A DNA stretch of 64,000 nt, taken from positions 272,618 to 336,617 of the forward strand of contig NZ_VTWU01000007.1 of assembly GCF_008727865.1 (NCBI RefSeq), in the 5' to 3' direction. The position numbers and the translations under genes are program-made. This stretch comes from Hymenobacter busanensis. GTDB lineage: Bacteria; Bacteroidota; Bacteroidia; Cytophagales; Hymenobacteraceae. Positions 25,660 to 33,220 of the stretch are shown here, piece after piece (within the stretch, counting starts at the first letter, position 1; each line of letters starts with the position of its first letter). The notes beneath the pieces were generated by a model that saw only the letters and a list, made by a program, of their open reading frames with translations, did not search any database and was not told the origin of the DNA.

Positions 25660-25941
25660 CAGGTTTATAGGATAAGTGTGTCCGGGTTTTCGCACGTATA
25701 GACAGGCAAGGGGAAGGGAGGCCGTCGGCCCATGCAGATATAGGATAAGTGTGTCCGGGTTTTTGCACCCACAGCTCAAGTGTCCGGGTTTTCGCTCGCA
25801 TGAGTTGAACTGCTGGTGCCTGATACAAAAACTCGGACACACTTATCCTATAAACCTGCTCCGCTCACCTGCCCCTGCTATGCCCATTGCCTTGCTTGGT
25901 CCGTGTATCCGGGGTGCGAAAACCCGGACACACTTATGCTG
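25660..25941. repeat. Iteron-like repeat cluster, possible replication origin
   Basis: Five copies share the core AAGTGTGTCCGGGTTTTCGC with a TATAGGAT extension. Direct copies are at 25661-25695 and 25739-25768, and a shorter direct copy at 25777-25796. Inverted copies are at 25826-25858 and 25914-25941. Copies one and four match over about 34 bp and can form a large inverted pair. The spacers are GC-rich and non-coding. The position, directly before the small RHH-like and polymerase genes, fits an origin with initiator-binding sites. Confidence 0.7.
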
Positions 25942-26086
25942 TATCATCGCCCCTAGTCCGCCCAACCTCCCCTCGCCTCTGGCTTGGCCCCCGAAGGGCG
26001 TTTAGTGAAGCGTATAGTTGAGAAATAAACTTCTGACTGTCTGAGACTTTTGGGCAATAGTAGCGTATAATAATCATATATAAAGC

Positions 26087-26263
26087 ATGGAAAACGACGC
26101 TATTACCCCCGAGCGCAAGCTGAGCAAAACCATCACGCTCACCCCCACGGCGCACGCTAATCTGGTGGCCTTGTCGAAGCGGCTGCGTGCTGAGCACGAC
26201 CGCTACGTGACGGCCAGCGAGACCATCACCATCCTACTTGCTGCCTACGAGGCGGCGAGCTAA
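26087..26263 (+). CDS. Small ribbon-helix-helix-like protein
   Basis: These 58 codons read MENDAITPERKLSKTITLTP, then a helix HANLVALSKRLRAEH and a second helix TASETITILLAAYEAAS. The pattern strand / helix / turn / helix with KTITLTP as the strand resembles CopG/Arc-type repressors that control plasmid copy number. It lies 146 bp past the last iteron-like repeat and 100 bp before the polymerase gene. Autoregulation of the replication module is the natural inference. It is short enough to be missed by automatic annotation. Confidence 0.6.
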   Translation: MENDAITPERKLSKTITLTPTAHANLVALSKRLRAEHDRYVTASETITILLAAYEAAS

Positions 26264-26363
26264 AAGAACCACAGGCAACGGCTCCCGACGTCATCTAGGG
26301 AGATAGCAAGGAGGGATGGCCATCCTTCCTTGCGCCTACCGTGTACAACCAGATGACACGACG

Positions 26364-28046
26364 ATGACACCTAAGAAAAGACTTTCCACTGCTGAACAAG
26401 CAGTAGCCAACGGCGCTTTGCAGCCGCTACGGGTTTGGCTGCCCGCCACCGTGAATGAGGCCACCTTCCGCCAGCAGTTCCAGCGCTGGATTGCCGCTGA
26501 ACAGCCCACGTTTGAAACAGGCAAAGGGGCCTTCCTGGAGGACGAGTGCCTGCACCTGTTCTCCACGCTGGCCCTGACGGCGGGCCTGACCATCTACCGC
26601 TCGAAGCGTAGCGCCGATACGTTCAAGGACGGCTCGAAAGCCGTGACCAAGCAAACGGCCCTCGGCTACACCGGCCTGAGCCGTGACAACCTGCGCCAGC
26701 AGTTTGGCAACGGCTACGCCAAGTACATCGAGTTCCTACGCACCCACAACTACTTGCAGGTGTACGAGTTCTACGACAAGGAGGGCCTAATTAGCACGGG
26801 AGACGACCTGTTTGGCGTGGCCCCGGTCAAGCGTAACTACAGCTACAAAGCTAAGGGCCACAAGAAGGCCAACACGGGTTCGTACATCGGAAAGAACTCC
26901 AGCAGCAGCGAGCAGGGCATGCCCAAGCACTACCGCCTGCACAACGACCATGCGCTGCCAACGGAGAACGGTAGCTTTGACGTGCTGTACTCCGTTGAGA
27001 TGGGGCCCAAGTATTCCCACAAGGCCCACCGCTACTACACCAAACTCAAAGATCAGACGCTGGCTCGTCGTGCCGGCTTCCCGAAGCACCGGCAAGTGCT
27101 GGCCGAGTACGTGGACACGCTCGTGCGCAACGTGGACTTCGAGGACATGGAAGCTTGGCTACGCACGACAACCGACCAGATGCAGGACATGCCGCCCGTG
27201 TGGAGCCTGTACTACGTGGACCTGTTACGACAGGGCATCATTCAGTACGAGAACCTCTCCTGCGGCTTCGGCCACCGCCTGCACACGCCGCTCACGAACA
27301 TCGCCACGGAGCTACGGCGCTTTTTCAAGGTGGACGGTAGCCCTGTCGCCAGCCTAGACATTCGTTGCTCGCAGTTCGTGCTGGCCTCGTACCTATTCGA
27401 GTACCCGGAGCAGTGCTACCAGCTGCTGACGGCCGACGGCGACATGCCTACTGCCACGGTGAGCTACGTACTCGACACGCTGCACGCTGCCTACAACGCT
27501 GACCCCAAGATTCGCCAGTACTGCCACGACGTGCGGACGCAAGACCTGTACGCCCACACGGCCGCTGAACTGGGCCTGAGCGACCGTGGTACTGGCAAGA
27601 ACCTGTGGTTCGGGGCGTTCTTCTCGATGCCCGGCGAGTTCGAACATACCAAGCAGAAGCTGAGACCACTTTACGGCACCTTGCTGGACGTTACCAGTGC
27701 CCTGAATGGTCCGGGTGAGGGCGACACCGAGAAGCGCAACCTCATGCCCATGATGCTGCAGCGCCTGGAGCAGCAGTTGATTATCGAGGGAGTTGCTGCC
27801 CGCTTGCTAGACGCAGGCATCGGCCCGTTCGCAACCATCCACGACAGCATCCACACCAACGCCACAAGTGTTGACGCTGTCATCAGTGCGCTGCAGGCTA
27901 CCTACACAGACGCAGGGTTGCCGGTGCCCACGTTTAAGGTCGAAACCGAGGATGAGCAGGGGGCATTCATAAAGCAGCTGATCGAGCCAGCGGCTGCCCT
28001 AGTCGCAGTACAAGCGTCTATTGAAGTAATAGTGGCGAATCCCTAA
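26364..28046 (+). CDS. TV-Pol-like polymerase (PolA/T7 RNAP superfamily), element replicase
   Basis: This is a protein of 560 residues from the ATG at 26364 (MTPKKRL); an ATG 16 codons upstream is also open. The C-terminal half shows a palm domain with three ordered motifs. Motif A is VASLDIRCSQFVLASYLFE (compare D-x-S-Q in PolA). A motif B-like helix reads GTGKNLWFGAFFSMPG. Motif C is FATIHDSIHTN (compare HDE in PolA). GFGHRLHTPLTNIATELRRFF precedes motif A. The absence of an exonuclease and the small size match the TV-Pol group of mobile-element polymerases described by Iyer and colleagues. It probably replicates the excised island. Whether it makes DNA or RNA cannot be told from sequence. 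Confidence 0.72.
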   Translation: MTPKKRLSTAEQAVANGALQPLRVWLPATVNEATFRQQFQRWIAAEQPTFETGKGAFLEDECLHLFSTLALTAGLTIYRSKRSADTFKDGSKAVTKQTALGYTGLSRDNLRQQFGNGYAKYIEFLRTHNYLQVYEFYDKEGLISTGDDLFGVAPVKRNYSYKAKGHKKANTGSYIGKNSSSSEQGMPKHYRLHNDHALPTENGSFDVLYSVEMGPKYSHKAHRYYTKLKDQTLARRAGFPKHRQVLAEYVDTLVRNVDFEDMEAWLRTTTDQMQDMPPVWSLYYVDLLRQGIIQYENLSCGFGHRLHTPLTNIATELRRFFKVDGSPVASLDIRCSQFVLASYLFEYPEQCYQLLTADGDMPTATVSYVLDTLHAAYNADPKIRQYCHDVRTQDLYAHTAAELGLSDRGTGKNLWFGAFFSMPGEFEHTKQKLRPLYGTLLDVTSALNGPGEGDTEKRNLMPMMLQRLEQQLIIEGVAARLLDAGIGPFATIHDSIHTNATSVDAVISALQATYTDAGLPVPTFKVETEDEQGAFIKQLIEPAAALVAVQASIEVIVANP

Positions 28047-28194
28047 ACTAGCCTCTTCGACGACGCTGAATCTTTGGGATTCAGAACGGAGTTAGTATGG
28101 CCTGAATTGCCTCGGCTTGAACTCAGTGAACCAGGCTCACCCCAAGCGTCACCTAGTAATTAAGTCAATCAACTATTGCACTAACTTGAAATGA

Positions 28195-28222
28195 TACAGG
28201 CAGGTTTCTAAACCTGCCTGTA
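28195..28222. terminator. 12-bp hairpin terminator between convergent genes
   Basis: TACAGGCAGGTT and its exact complement flank a 4-nt loop. It lies 8 bp past the ThsB stop (28231) and 150 bp past the polymerase stop, so it serves the Thoeris operon and possibly both directions. Confidence 0.7.
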
Positions 28223-28230
28223 CAAAGTAT

Positions 28231-28719
28231 TTATCTACCTGCATCTTTTGCCGCTGCCTCAATCCATTTATCAATGTTGAGGCGCCCTAGATCTCCTTCC
28301 CAACTGTAAGTTCGGTATTTCCCCAGTGAGGCCAAAGAACGCCCTACAGAATCAAAAGAGGTTGCCAAGGGGCTTGTACCGGGCGGGTCTACTTGGCTCT
28401 GCATGTTCCTCATGCCAGCAAGATTGATGCAAAGAATACCTCTGCCATCTCTGTGAGCCTTTTCTAGTTCATACTTAACCCACCTGCGACTAGCTGTTTC
28501 ATAGCCAGCAAGTACTACGACTACACCGCACCCGTTCATATTCGTGTCTATCCAATTTTGGATAGCTCTGTCACCTTGGCGTTCAATTGTTTCCCAGTCA
28601 GCACCTGACAGAAAAGGAGTCTGCTCGAAATGGTTTGATATAGTGTTGCACTCTCGAATTTGAGAAACTCGGATTGCGTCTCGCTTGTAATGAAAACTGA
28701 AAAAAACTCTGCGTGCCAT
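28231..28719 (-). CDS. thsB: Thoeris ThsB, TIR-like signal-producing protein
   Basis: This 162-residue protein is a single TIR-like (DUF1863/ThsB) domain. It opens ARRVFFSFHYKRDAIRVSQIR and carries VVVVLAGYETASRRWVKYELEKA, where the Glu in KYE is the expected catalytic residue. In Thoeris, ThsB senses phage infection and makes a cyclic ADP-ribose isomer that activates ThsA. It is the last gene of the operon, 4 bp after thsA. It differs strongly from the other TIR gene of this operon. Confidence 0.88.
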   Translation of the reverse strand: MARRVFFSFHYKRDAIRVSQIRECNTISNHFEQTPFLSGADWETIERQGDRAIQNWIDTNMNGCGVVVVLAGYETASRRWVKYELEKAHRDGRGILCINLAGMRNMQSQVDPPGTSPLATSFDSVGRSLASLGKYRTYSWEGDLGRLNIDKWIEAAAKDAGR

Positions 28720-28723
28720 TTGC

Positions 28724-30178
28724 TTAACTGTTGAAGGTTCTGAGAATTTCTTTTACTGTTTTTATGTGTTCATCCAGAGGGATGTCAGTGTTGTCAAGGC
28801 TTGTATATAGTTCATGCAATTTGGCTATGTCTTTGTGTTGAAAACGTTCTAAAGGCGAAGGCATTTGCTCCATTACCTGTTCCCAAATTCTCCTGGCTGC
28901 ATAACCAGTTGCGCTGATAGGAATAGGTAAAAGCCCTTGTTCAATAGCTAAAGAGTACTCGTCAAGTACCCCTTTGGCGATATTATTATCTGTTTCATCT
29001 GAGTTGCCAAATACAAATATTGCTACGCCTGCGAATTTTATCATTTGCTGTCGATATTCAGACCATAAATCTGACAGCTTCTTTTCCCCTGTTTGATACT
29101 GAGGGAATGGACGCATAATGAGCTGAGTTTCTGAATACTTTGTTGGTTCGCTATATATTGCCTCGAGTGCGCCGTTCATAACAGCAGTGCCCACTCCAAG
29201 TCCAAATCCATTCACAATAGTATAGTTTGATTTAACTAGCTCATTGCTGAGTTTATGGATAAATCTTAGAGCTTCTTCATTAGTATACTTTCCGTATTCT
29301 GTTGCACTGCCCGATATGAAAGTAGTTCTCTGTTTATATAGTTGTTCTATTTCTAATAGCATTTCAGTTATTTCAGAGTATTCATTTACAAGGATCGGGG
29401 TGATATGAAAACGGGATAGTTCATCTAACATTAATTCCTGTTTTTGACAACTGTAATCATACTCTGCTTCGGTTTCTGAGCCTTTTTCGCCCTTTTTGAC
29501 CTTTCTAATAATCGCATAATGGTTTTTATAGTTGTCGTCAAAGTACATGCGTACTCGGCTAAGTATCCTGTCTAAGTTTGGGTCTGTAAAGCTGAAGCCA
29601 ACAAAGAGGAAGGTTTTTGTAATTAGGTCGCTGCTTAGTGCAGTGATAAAAGGCTGATGAGTCAAGTGATATTTCTCATAGTCATATTTAGTGATAATGG
29701 CTTCGGTGGAGTGATGAACATCTCCATGCATTTTGTATATGGTCACATCTTTCTTAGCAAGGCTGAGTGATAAATGCAGATTTGCGTGCTTTATATCCGC
29801 ACGCTTACTAGCCGTTCTGTAAGCTTCTTCAAAAACAGTATCATAGTTTGTTGTCCATATAGTAGCAATGGGTAGCCTAGCTATGATGTCATGGTTAATG
29901 CTGGGTTTGGCTTGGTGGGAGAATTCATCCAGTATTTTTTGGTTTATTTTATTTCTTCCCTTTTTATTGGTATGGTATTGTGCAATAGAAATTAGGTCGT
30001 TTTCAATATCTATATCTAGGTCAATGTCTTCGGCTATTTCTCTTAATAGCTCACGCCAGTTTACAAATCCTACGCCTGCTGAAAAACCAGCGCCGGCGAA
30101 TATTGCAGCGTCTCCATCAAATAGATGTTTGACAAAGTCCTTAACAAATTTCTGTTTCTCTCTTTGTTCTTTTGTCAT
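28724..30178 (-). CDS. thsA: Thoeris effector ThsA (SIR2 + SLOG)
   Basis: This is a protein of 484 residues. The N-terminal SIR2 NADase domain has AAIFAGAGFSAGVGF, the Asn in IWTTNYDTVFEEAY and the His in IYKMHGDVHH. The C-terminal SLOG sensor domain begins TTFISGSATEYGKY and has GFGLGVGTAVMNGAL and GVAIFVFGNSDE. In type I Thoeris, binding of the ThsB signal by SLOG makes the SIR2 domain destroy NAD+ and stop phage growth. All key residues appear present. It lies between two TIR genes, with 3 and 4 bp gaps, so the three are one operon. Confidence 0.93.
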   Translation of the reverse strand: MTKEQREKQKFVKDFVKHLFDGDAAIFAGAGFSAGVGFVNWRELLREIAEDIDLDIDIENDLISIAQYHTNKKGRNKINQKILDEFSHQAKPSINHDIIARLPIATIWTTNYDTVFEEAYRTASKRADIKHANLHLSLSLAKKDVTIYKMHGDVHHSTEAIITKYDYEKYHLTHQPFITALSSDLITKTFLFVGFSFTDPNLDRILSRVRMYFDDNYKNHYAIIRKVKKGEKGSETEAEYDYSCQKQELMLDELSRFHITPILVNEYSEITEMLLEIEQLYKQRTTFISGSATEYGKYTNEEALRFIHKLSNELVKSNYTIVNGFGLGVGTAVMNGALEAIYSEPTKYSETQLIMRPFPQYQTGEKKLSDLWSEYRQQMIKFAGVAIFVFGNSDETDNNIAKGVLDEYSLAIEQGLLPIPISATGYAARRIWEQVMEQMPSPLERFQHKDIAKLHELYTSLDNTDIPLDEHIKTVKEILRTFNS

Positions 30179-30181
30179 GAT

Positions 30182-30799
30182 TTATCTTTGAAGTGGCTCC
30201 AAGTTGTACTTAATCCAGCCTTCGTACATTATGTACTTCGTTGAAGTCTCATGTACCCAAAGCTTGTTTTGGTTTTGTAGATCTGGATTTATGACTATGT
30301 AGTAGTAGAGGCCTAAGTATTCGCTCCCATAGTAAGAATCAGTGTTTTGATAATTTGATGCCCTAATTGGTAGCACAGCTGCCTTTTGCTTAATACCGTC
30401 GAAGTAGCCTAGTTCCCAAGGCATCCACTTGGAATTAACTGCGTTGATTGAATAAGCATAAAAAAGTGATTTGCAAGATTTCATCCTCTCTCGCAGAATG
30501 TCAGCAGTTTTCTTTGTGACATTACTTCTATCAAGCTGAGGGTCATCTATCCAATCAACATAGACGCTATAGCCCAAATCCTCTAAAGTCAGCTTTAGGC
30601 CAAGTACCTGTTCACTGTCTGTGGTGCTATGAGAAAGAAAAATGTCATAAATTTTTGTTTCAGCTGCGCTGAGCTGGATTTTTCGGGCTTCGTTAATTGA
30701 TGCTTTAGCCCTTGTATAAGGTGTGTCACTAAAAGTGCGTGTTGTTCCTACTTCAGCTTGGGCACGAAGTAGTAGTTGCTGTTCAGTGAAGAGCCCCAT
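30182..30799 (-). CDS. thsB: Second Thoeris TIR protein (ThsB-type)
   Basis: This 205-residue protein has an N-terminal helix of about 45 residues, then a TIR domain opening KIYDIFLSHSTTDSEQVLG. The catalytic-type Glu is in KWMPWELGYFDGI, in the position typical of NAD-cleaving TIRs. It is the first gene of the Thoeris operon, 3 bp before thsA. Systems with several different TIR genes around one ThsA are known; extra TIRs widen the range of phages sensed. An operator-like palindrome lies 10 bp upstream of its start. Confidence 0.85.
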   Translation of the reverse strand: MGLFTEQQLLLRAQAEVGTTRTFSDTPYTRAKASINEARKIQLSAAETKIYDIFLSHSTTDSEQVLGLKLTLEDLGYSVYVDWIDDPQLDRSNVTKKTADILRERMKSCKSLFYAYSINAVNSKWMPWELGYFDGIKQKAAVLPIRASNYQNTDSYYGSEYLGLYYYIVINPDLQNQNKLWVHETSTKYIMYEGWIKYNLEPLQR

Positions 30800-30809
30800 A
30801 ACAGTTATA

Positions 30810-30829
30810 TGTGATGCAGATGCATCACA
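30810..30829 (-). promoter_or_regulatory. Operator-like palindrome before Thoeris operon
   Basis: A 20-bp inverted repeat, with core GTGATGCAGATGCATCAC and nine-base arms, lies 10 bp upstream of the first TIR start codon. It could be a repressor site or a short leader hairpin. No candidate regulator gene is adjacent. Confidence 0.4.
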
Positions 30830-30859
30830 CAGAATTTGTCAAATACTTATGTTCAAAAA

Positions 30860-31285
30860 TTAATTGAAGTAGCCAACTGACTTTAATAGTCGGACGATGC
30901 TGGTCATGTTGGTGTCCTCTAAGTATTTCAGTAGCATATGAGGTGGAGGCCAGTTACTATGATATGGATTATTGCACGGGCCATTATACAGCCCGCCGCC
31001 AGGACCGTTATACAATCCTCCGCCCGGGCCGTTGTACAACCCTCCTCCTGGGCCATTATACAATCCCCCCCCTGGACCATTGTACAGCCCCCCGCCAGGA
31101 CCGTTGTAAAGCCCGCCTCCCGGTCCATTATACATACCTCCACCTGGGCCGTTATAAGCTCCGCCCCCAGGACCATTGTAAGCTCCACCTCCGGGGCCAT
31201 TGTACATTCCGCCGCCAGGACCATTATACAATCCCCCGCCAGGCCCATTGTATCTGTCTCTTGGCCAAGTATTCTTCACTGCCAT
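30860..31285 (-). CDS. NGPGGGxY octapeptide-repeat protein upstream of Thoeris
   Basis: This is a protein of 141 residues. After MAVKNTWPRDRY come eleven tandem octapeptides NGPGGGxY with x = Leu, Met or Ala, then one decayed unit (NGPCNNPY). A 35-residue tail (PPHMLLKYLEDTNMTSIVRLL) looks helical. The 24-bp DNA units differ mainly at third codon positions while the peptide stays constant. That points to selection on the protein rather than a recent DNA expansion. It lies 60 bp upstream of the first Thoeris gene on the same strand. The repeats should be flexible and Gly/Tyr-rich, as in phase-separating or scaffold proteins. Function unknown. Confidence 0.75.
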   Translation of the reverse strand: MAVKNTWPRDRYNGPGGGLYNGPGGGMYNGPGGGAYNGPGGGAYNGPGGGMYNGPGGGLYNGPGGGLYNGPGGGLYNGPGGGLYNGPGGGLYNGPGGGLYNGPCNNPYHSNWPPPHMLLKYLEDTNMTSIVRLLKSVGYFN

Positions 31286-31411
31286 AGTCTGTTGTTTGCT
31301 AAGTTTTGTGGAAGCTGTACTTTTTTGCTAATATATGTAGTCAAAGGTATGTTTTGATAAAGTATGTTCACTTTTATACAAGGACTAGTTCAAGAGCTCC
31401 AAAGTAAAGAA

Positions 31412-31473
31412 GCGCCTGCGCAAACAAAAAAGGCCGTCCTAAACAAGACGGCCTTTTTTGTTTGCGCAGGCGC
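31412..31473. terminator. 27-bp perfect bidirectional terminator
   Basis: The arms 31412-31438 and 31447-31473 are perfect complements (left arm begins GCGCCTGCGCAAAC) around an 8-nt loop. They include an A-run and a T-run, so the hairpin works in either direction. It ends 4 bp from the stop codon of the 114-residue protein gene and insulates it from the octapeptide gene. Confidence 0.85.
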
Positions 31474-31476
31474 ATT

Positions 31477-31821
31477 CTATAGACTAGCAAAGAACTGGCG
31501 GACATCTGATAAGGGCGTGGCGTTTGTGAATGACTTAAGGGTGTTCCCTTGGATACCGTCTTCACGCATGTCGATAGCACCTGTGCTATGGTTGTACACC
31601 AGTGCGTAGCGCTGGCTATTGATGACTACCCAAAGCACATTTTTTGCTTGACCATCACGGGTCATTACTCGAATATCTTGGTCTTCGTCCTTACGCCAGA
31701 TCATAGCGCCCATCAGCGCTAGCGCAATCTCATGCACGTTACCTGCGTGATGATCTGCTCTTTCCATTACGCCGATAAGATAGTTGCGTAGTTCTTCTAC
31801 CTCAGTTACTGTTAGTGCCAT
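31477..31821 (-). CDS. Conserved-looking small protein, unknown
   Basis: This is a 114-residue protein. Distinctive strings are NYLIGVMERADHHAGNVHEIA, split around the central HH, then GAMIWRKDEDQDIRV, NVLWVVINSQRYALVYNH and GNTLKSFTN. The His pair and the beta-rich second half suggest a folded single domain. It resembles small cassette proteins found beside restriction genes, but I cannot name the family. It is transcribed alone, divergent from the 373-residue gene at 32065, and ends at a strong terminator. Confidence 0.6.
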   Translation of the reverse strand: MALTVTEVEELRNYLIGVMERADHHAGNVHEIALALMGAMIWRKDEDQDIRVMTRDGQAKNVLWVVINSQRYALVYNHSTGAIDMREDGIQGNTLKSFTNATPLSDVRQFFASL

Positions 31822-32064
31822 GTTGGTAAACTTAAAAGTGGAGATTTAAGCGAAGCCACAGGCTTCACCTACCAGATCTAAGATATAGGTATTGATGTCA
31901 AAACATTGACAGACACGCTAGCCATCTGCGCCTATTGTCTCACAAACGTTCCTGCGCAAGCACGTTTTTGATCCGTAAGTATTGAAAAGAAGTGACCTTG
32001 ACATACAGAAGGATTGGATAGATTGCCTCTCAACGCTCCAATATTGAGTCATGCCCTCCGTCAT

Positions 32065-33186
32065 ATGTACACCCCCTTGCGTATCTACGAAACACTAGGA
32101 AAGTTTGACAAGGCTGTAAATATCTCCTTTAGGCGAGGCAGTGCCACTCATGAGGCGTTCGGTGACGATATCAATGTAGTCTTCATGTACACGCAAGTGG
32201 AACGAGAAGGAATGGATGCATTGCTGGCAAATGGTGAGGCAGGAGAGCCAACGGGCTACATCAAAGCTCGTTATTTGGGCTTTGACCTTCCTGACGACAA
32301 AGTTCGGTTGTTGACTTCGCCAGGGATTTTGAGTTCTGATATCACGTCGATTCTGTCGGCGACATGGTCACCTGAAAAGAATACATTTCATTCAACAGAT
32401 ACACGACAACTTAACAAAATCGAGGTTCCCTTCCGTAGACTGCCCAAAGGCGGCGACTACAACTGGATGTATGGCTTCGACAAAGAACGAGTAGCTGAAG
32501 GTATAGGGCTAAGCCCTTACGAACGAAGCGTTTACTTAGGAAGGAAGCTCTACTTCGAGCCGGATTCATTAACCGCCGAGGAACATGTAGAAATGCTCGA
32601 TGATAATGGCATCGTTGAGGACGTAGAACGTGAGTATCTAGCAGTCCTTTATAAGCGGGAAGAAGCCAACGAAGAGCAGAAAAAGAACCTGCTTGCCTTG
32701 CTAAAAAAACACCGGGCAGATCGCTTTAAAGCATTGGATGATGAACTGAAAAAGATAGGCAGCAGCATCAAAAAGCTCATCAAAGTCGATGAAGATAAAG
32801 CAGGGGAACTATTGCTGAGTGTTGTCCAATTCAGTGAGCGACGCTTAAACATTACGGGAAAGTATCCCATCTACCTTGACCTAAAGGGATTCCTGCACAT
32901 TTGGATGAGACATGTCGAAGACATGAAAATCAACCAGCAGTTTGCCAACAAAGACAACTATCAGTGGGAAGAACCTGATGTAATCAGAGTGATGGGCCAC
33001 ATTGTAGAGCAGATCAATGAAGAAGTCCAAGCCTACTTTGATGCTACACCGAACACTCGATTCAGTAAGTACGGACGAGAAAGCGTCTACTATGAAGGCG
33101 ACTACTATACTTTACACATAGAGCCTAGCGGACGTATTGACACTATGCATAAGAACCGTAAGACCCATGAGCAAAAGCCTAGTTAA
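32065..33186 (+). CDS. Unknown protein with possible BECR/EndoU-like nuclease C-terminus
   Basis: This is a protein of 373 residues from the ATG at 32065; a TTG at 32014 would add 17. The N-terminal two thirds are unassigned and include a charged coiled-coil stretch (RFKALDDELKKIGSSIKKL). The last 100 residues read YLDLKGFLHIWMRHVED ... YQWEEPDVIRVMGHIVEQI ... YYTLHIEPSGRIDTMHKN. This is the pattern (L-H-I-x(3)-R-H, helix, paired strands, terminal Thr/His) of EndoU/colicin-like ribonuclease toxins. The fold call is an inference from pattern only. It stands alone in the island. Confidence 0.5.
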   Translation: MYTPLRIYETLGKFDKAVNISFRRGSATHEAFGDDINVVFMYTQVEREGMDALLANGEAGEPTGYIKARYLGFDLPDDKVRLLTSPGILSSDITSILSATWSPEKNTFHSTDTRQLNKIEVPFRRLPKGGDYNWMYGFDKERVAEGIGLSPYERSVYLGRKLYFEPDSLTAEEHVEMLDDNGIVEDVEREYLAVLYKREEANEEQKKNLLALLKKHRADRFKALDDELKKIGSSIKKLIKVDEDKAGELLLSVVQFSERRLNITGKYPIYLDLKGFLHIWMRHVEDMKINQQFANKDNYQWEEPDVIRVMGHIVEQINEEVQAYFDATPNTRFSKYGRESVYYEGDYYTLHIEPSGRIDTMHKNRKTHEQKPS

Positions 33187-33220
33187 AGCACATCTTGAAT
33201 CTAGCAGTTTAGGTTAGCCG

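Noticed and set aside
25660..25941. Iteron-like repeats considered as CRISPR or transposon ends
   Set aside because: Spacing and orientation are irregular, spacers are not uniform in length, and no transposase or cas gene adjoins them.
30960..31250. 24-bp regular repeats considered as a CRISPR array
   Set aside because: Repeats are contiguous without spacers, vary mainly at third codon positions and encode NGPGGGxY; no cas genes are present.
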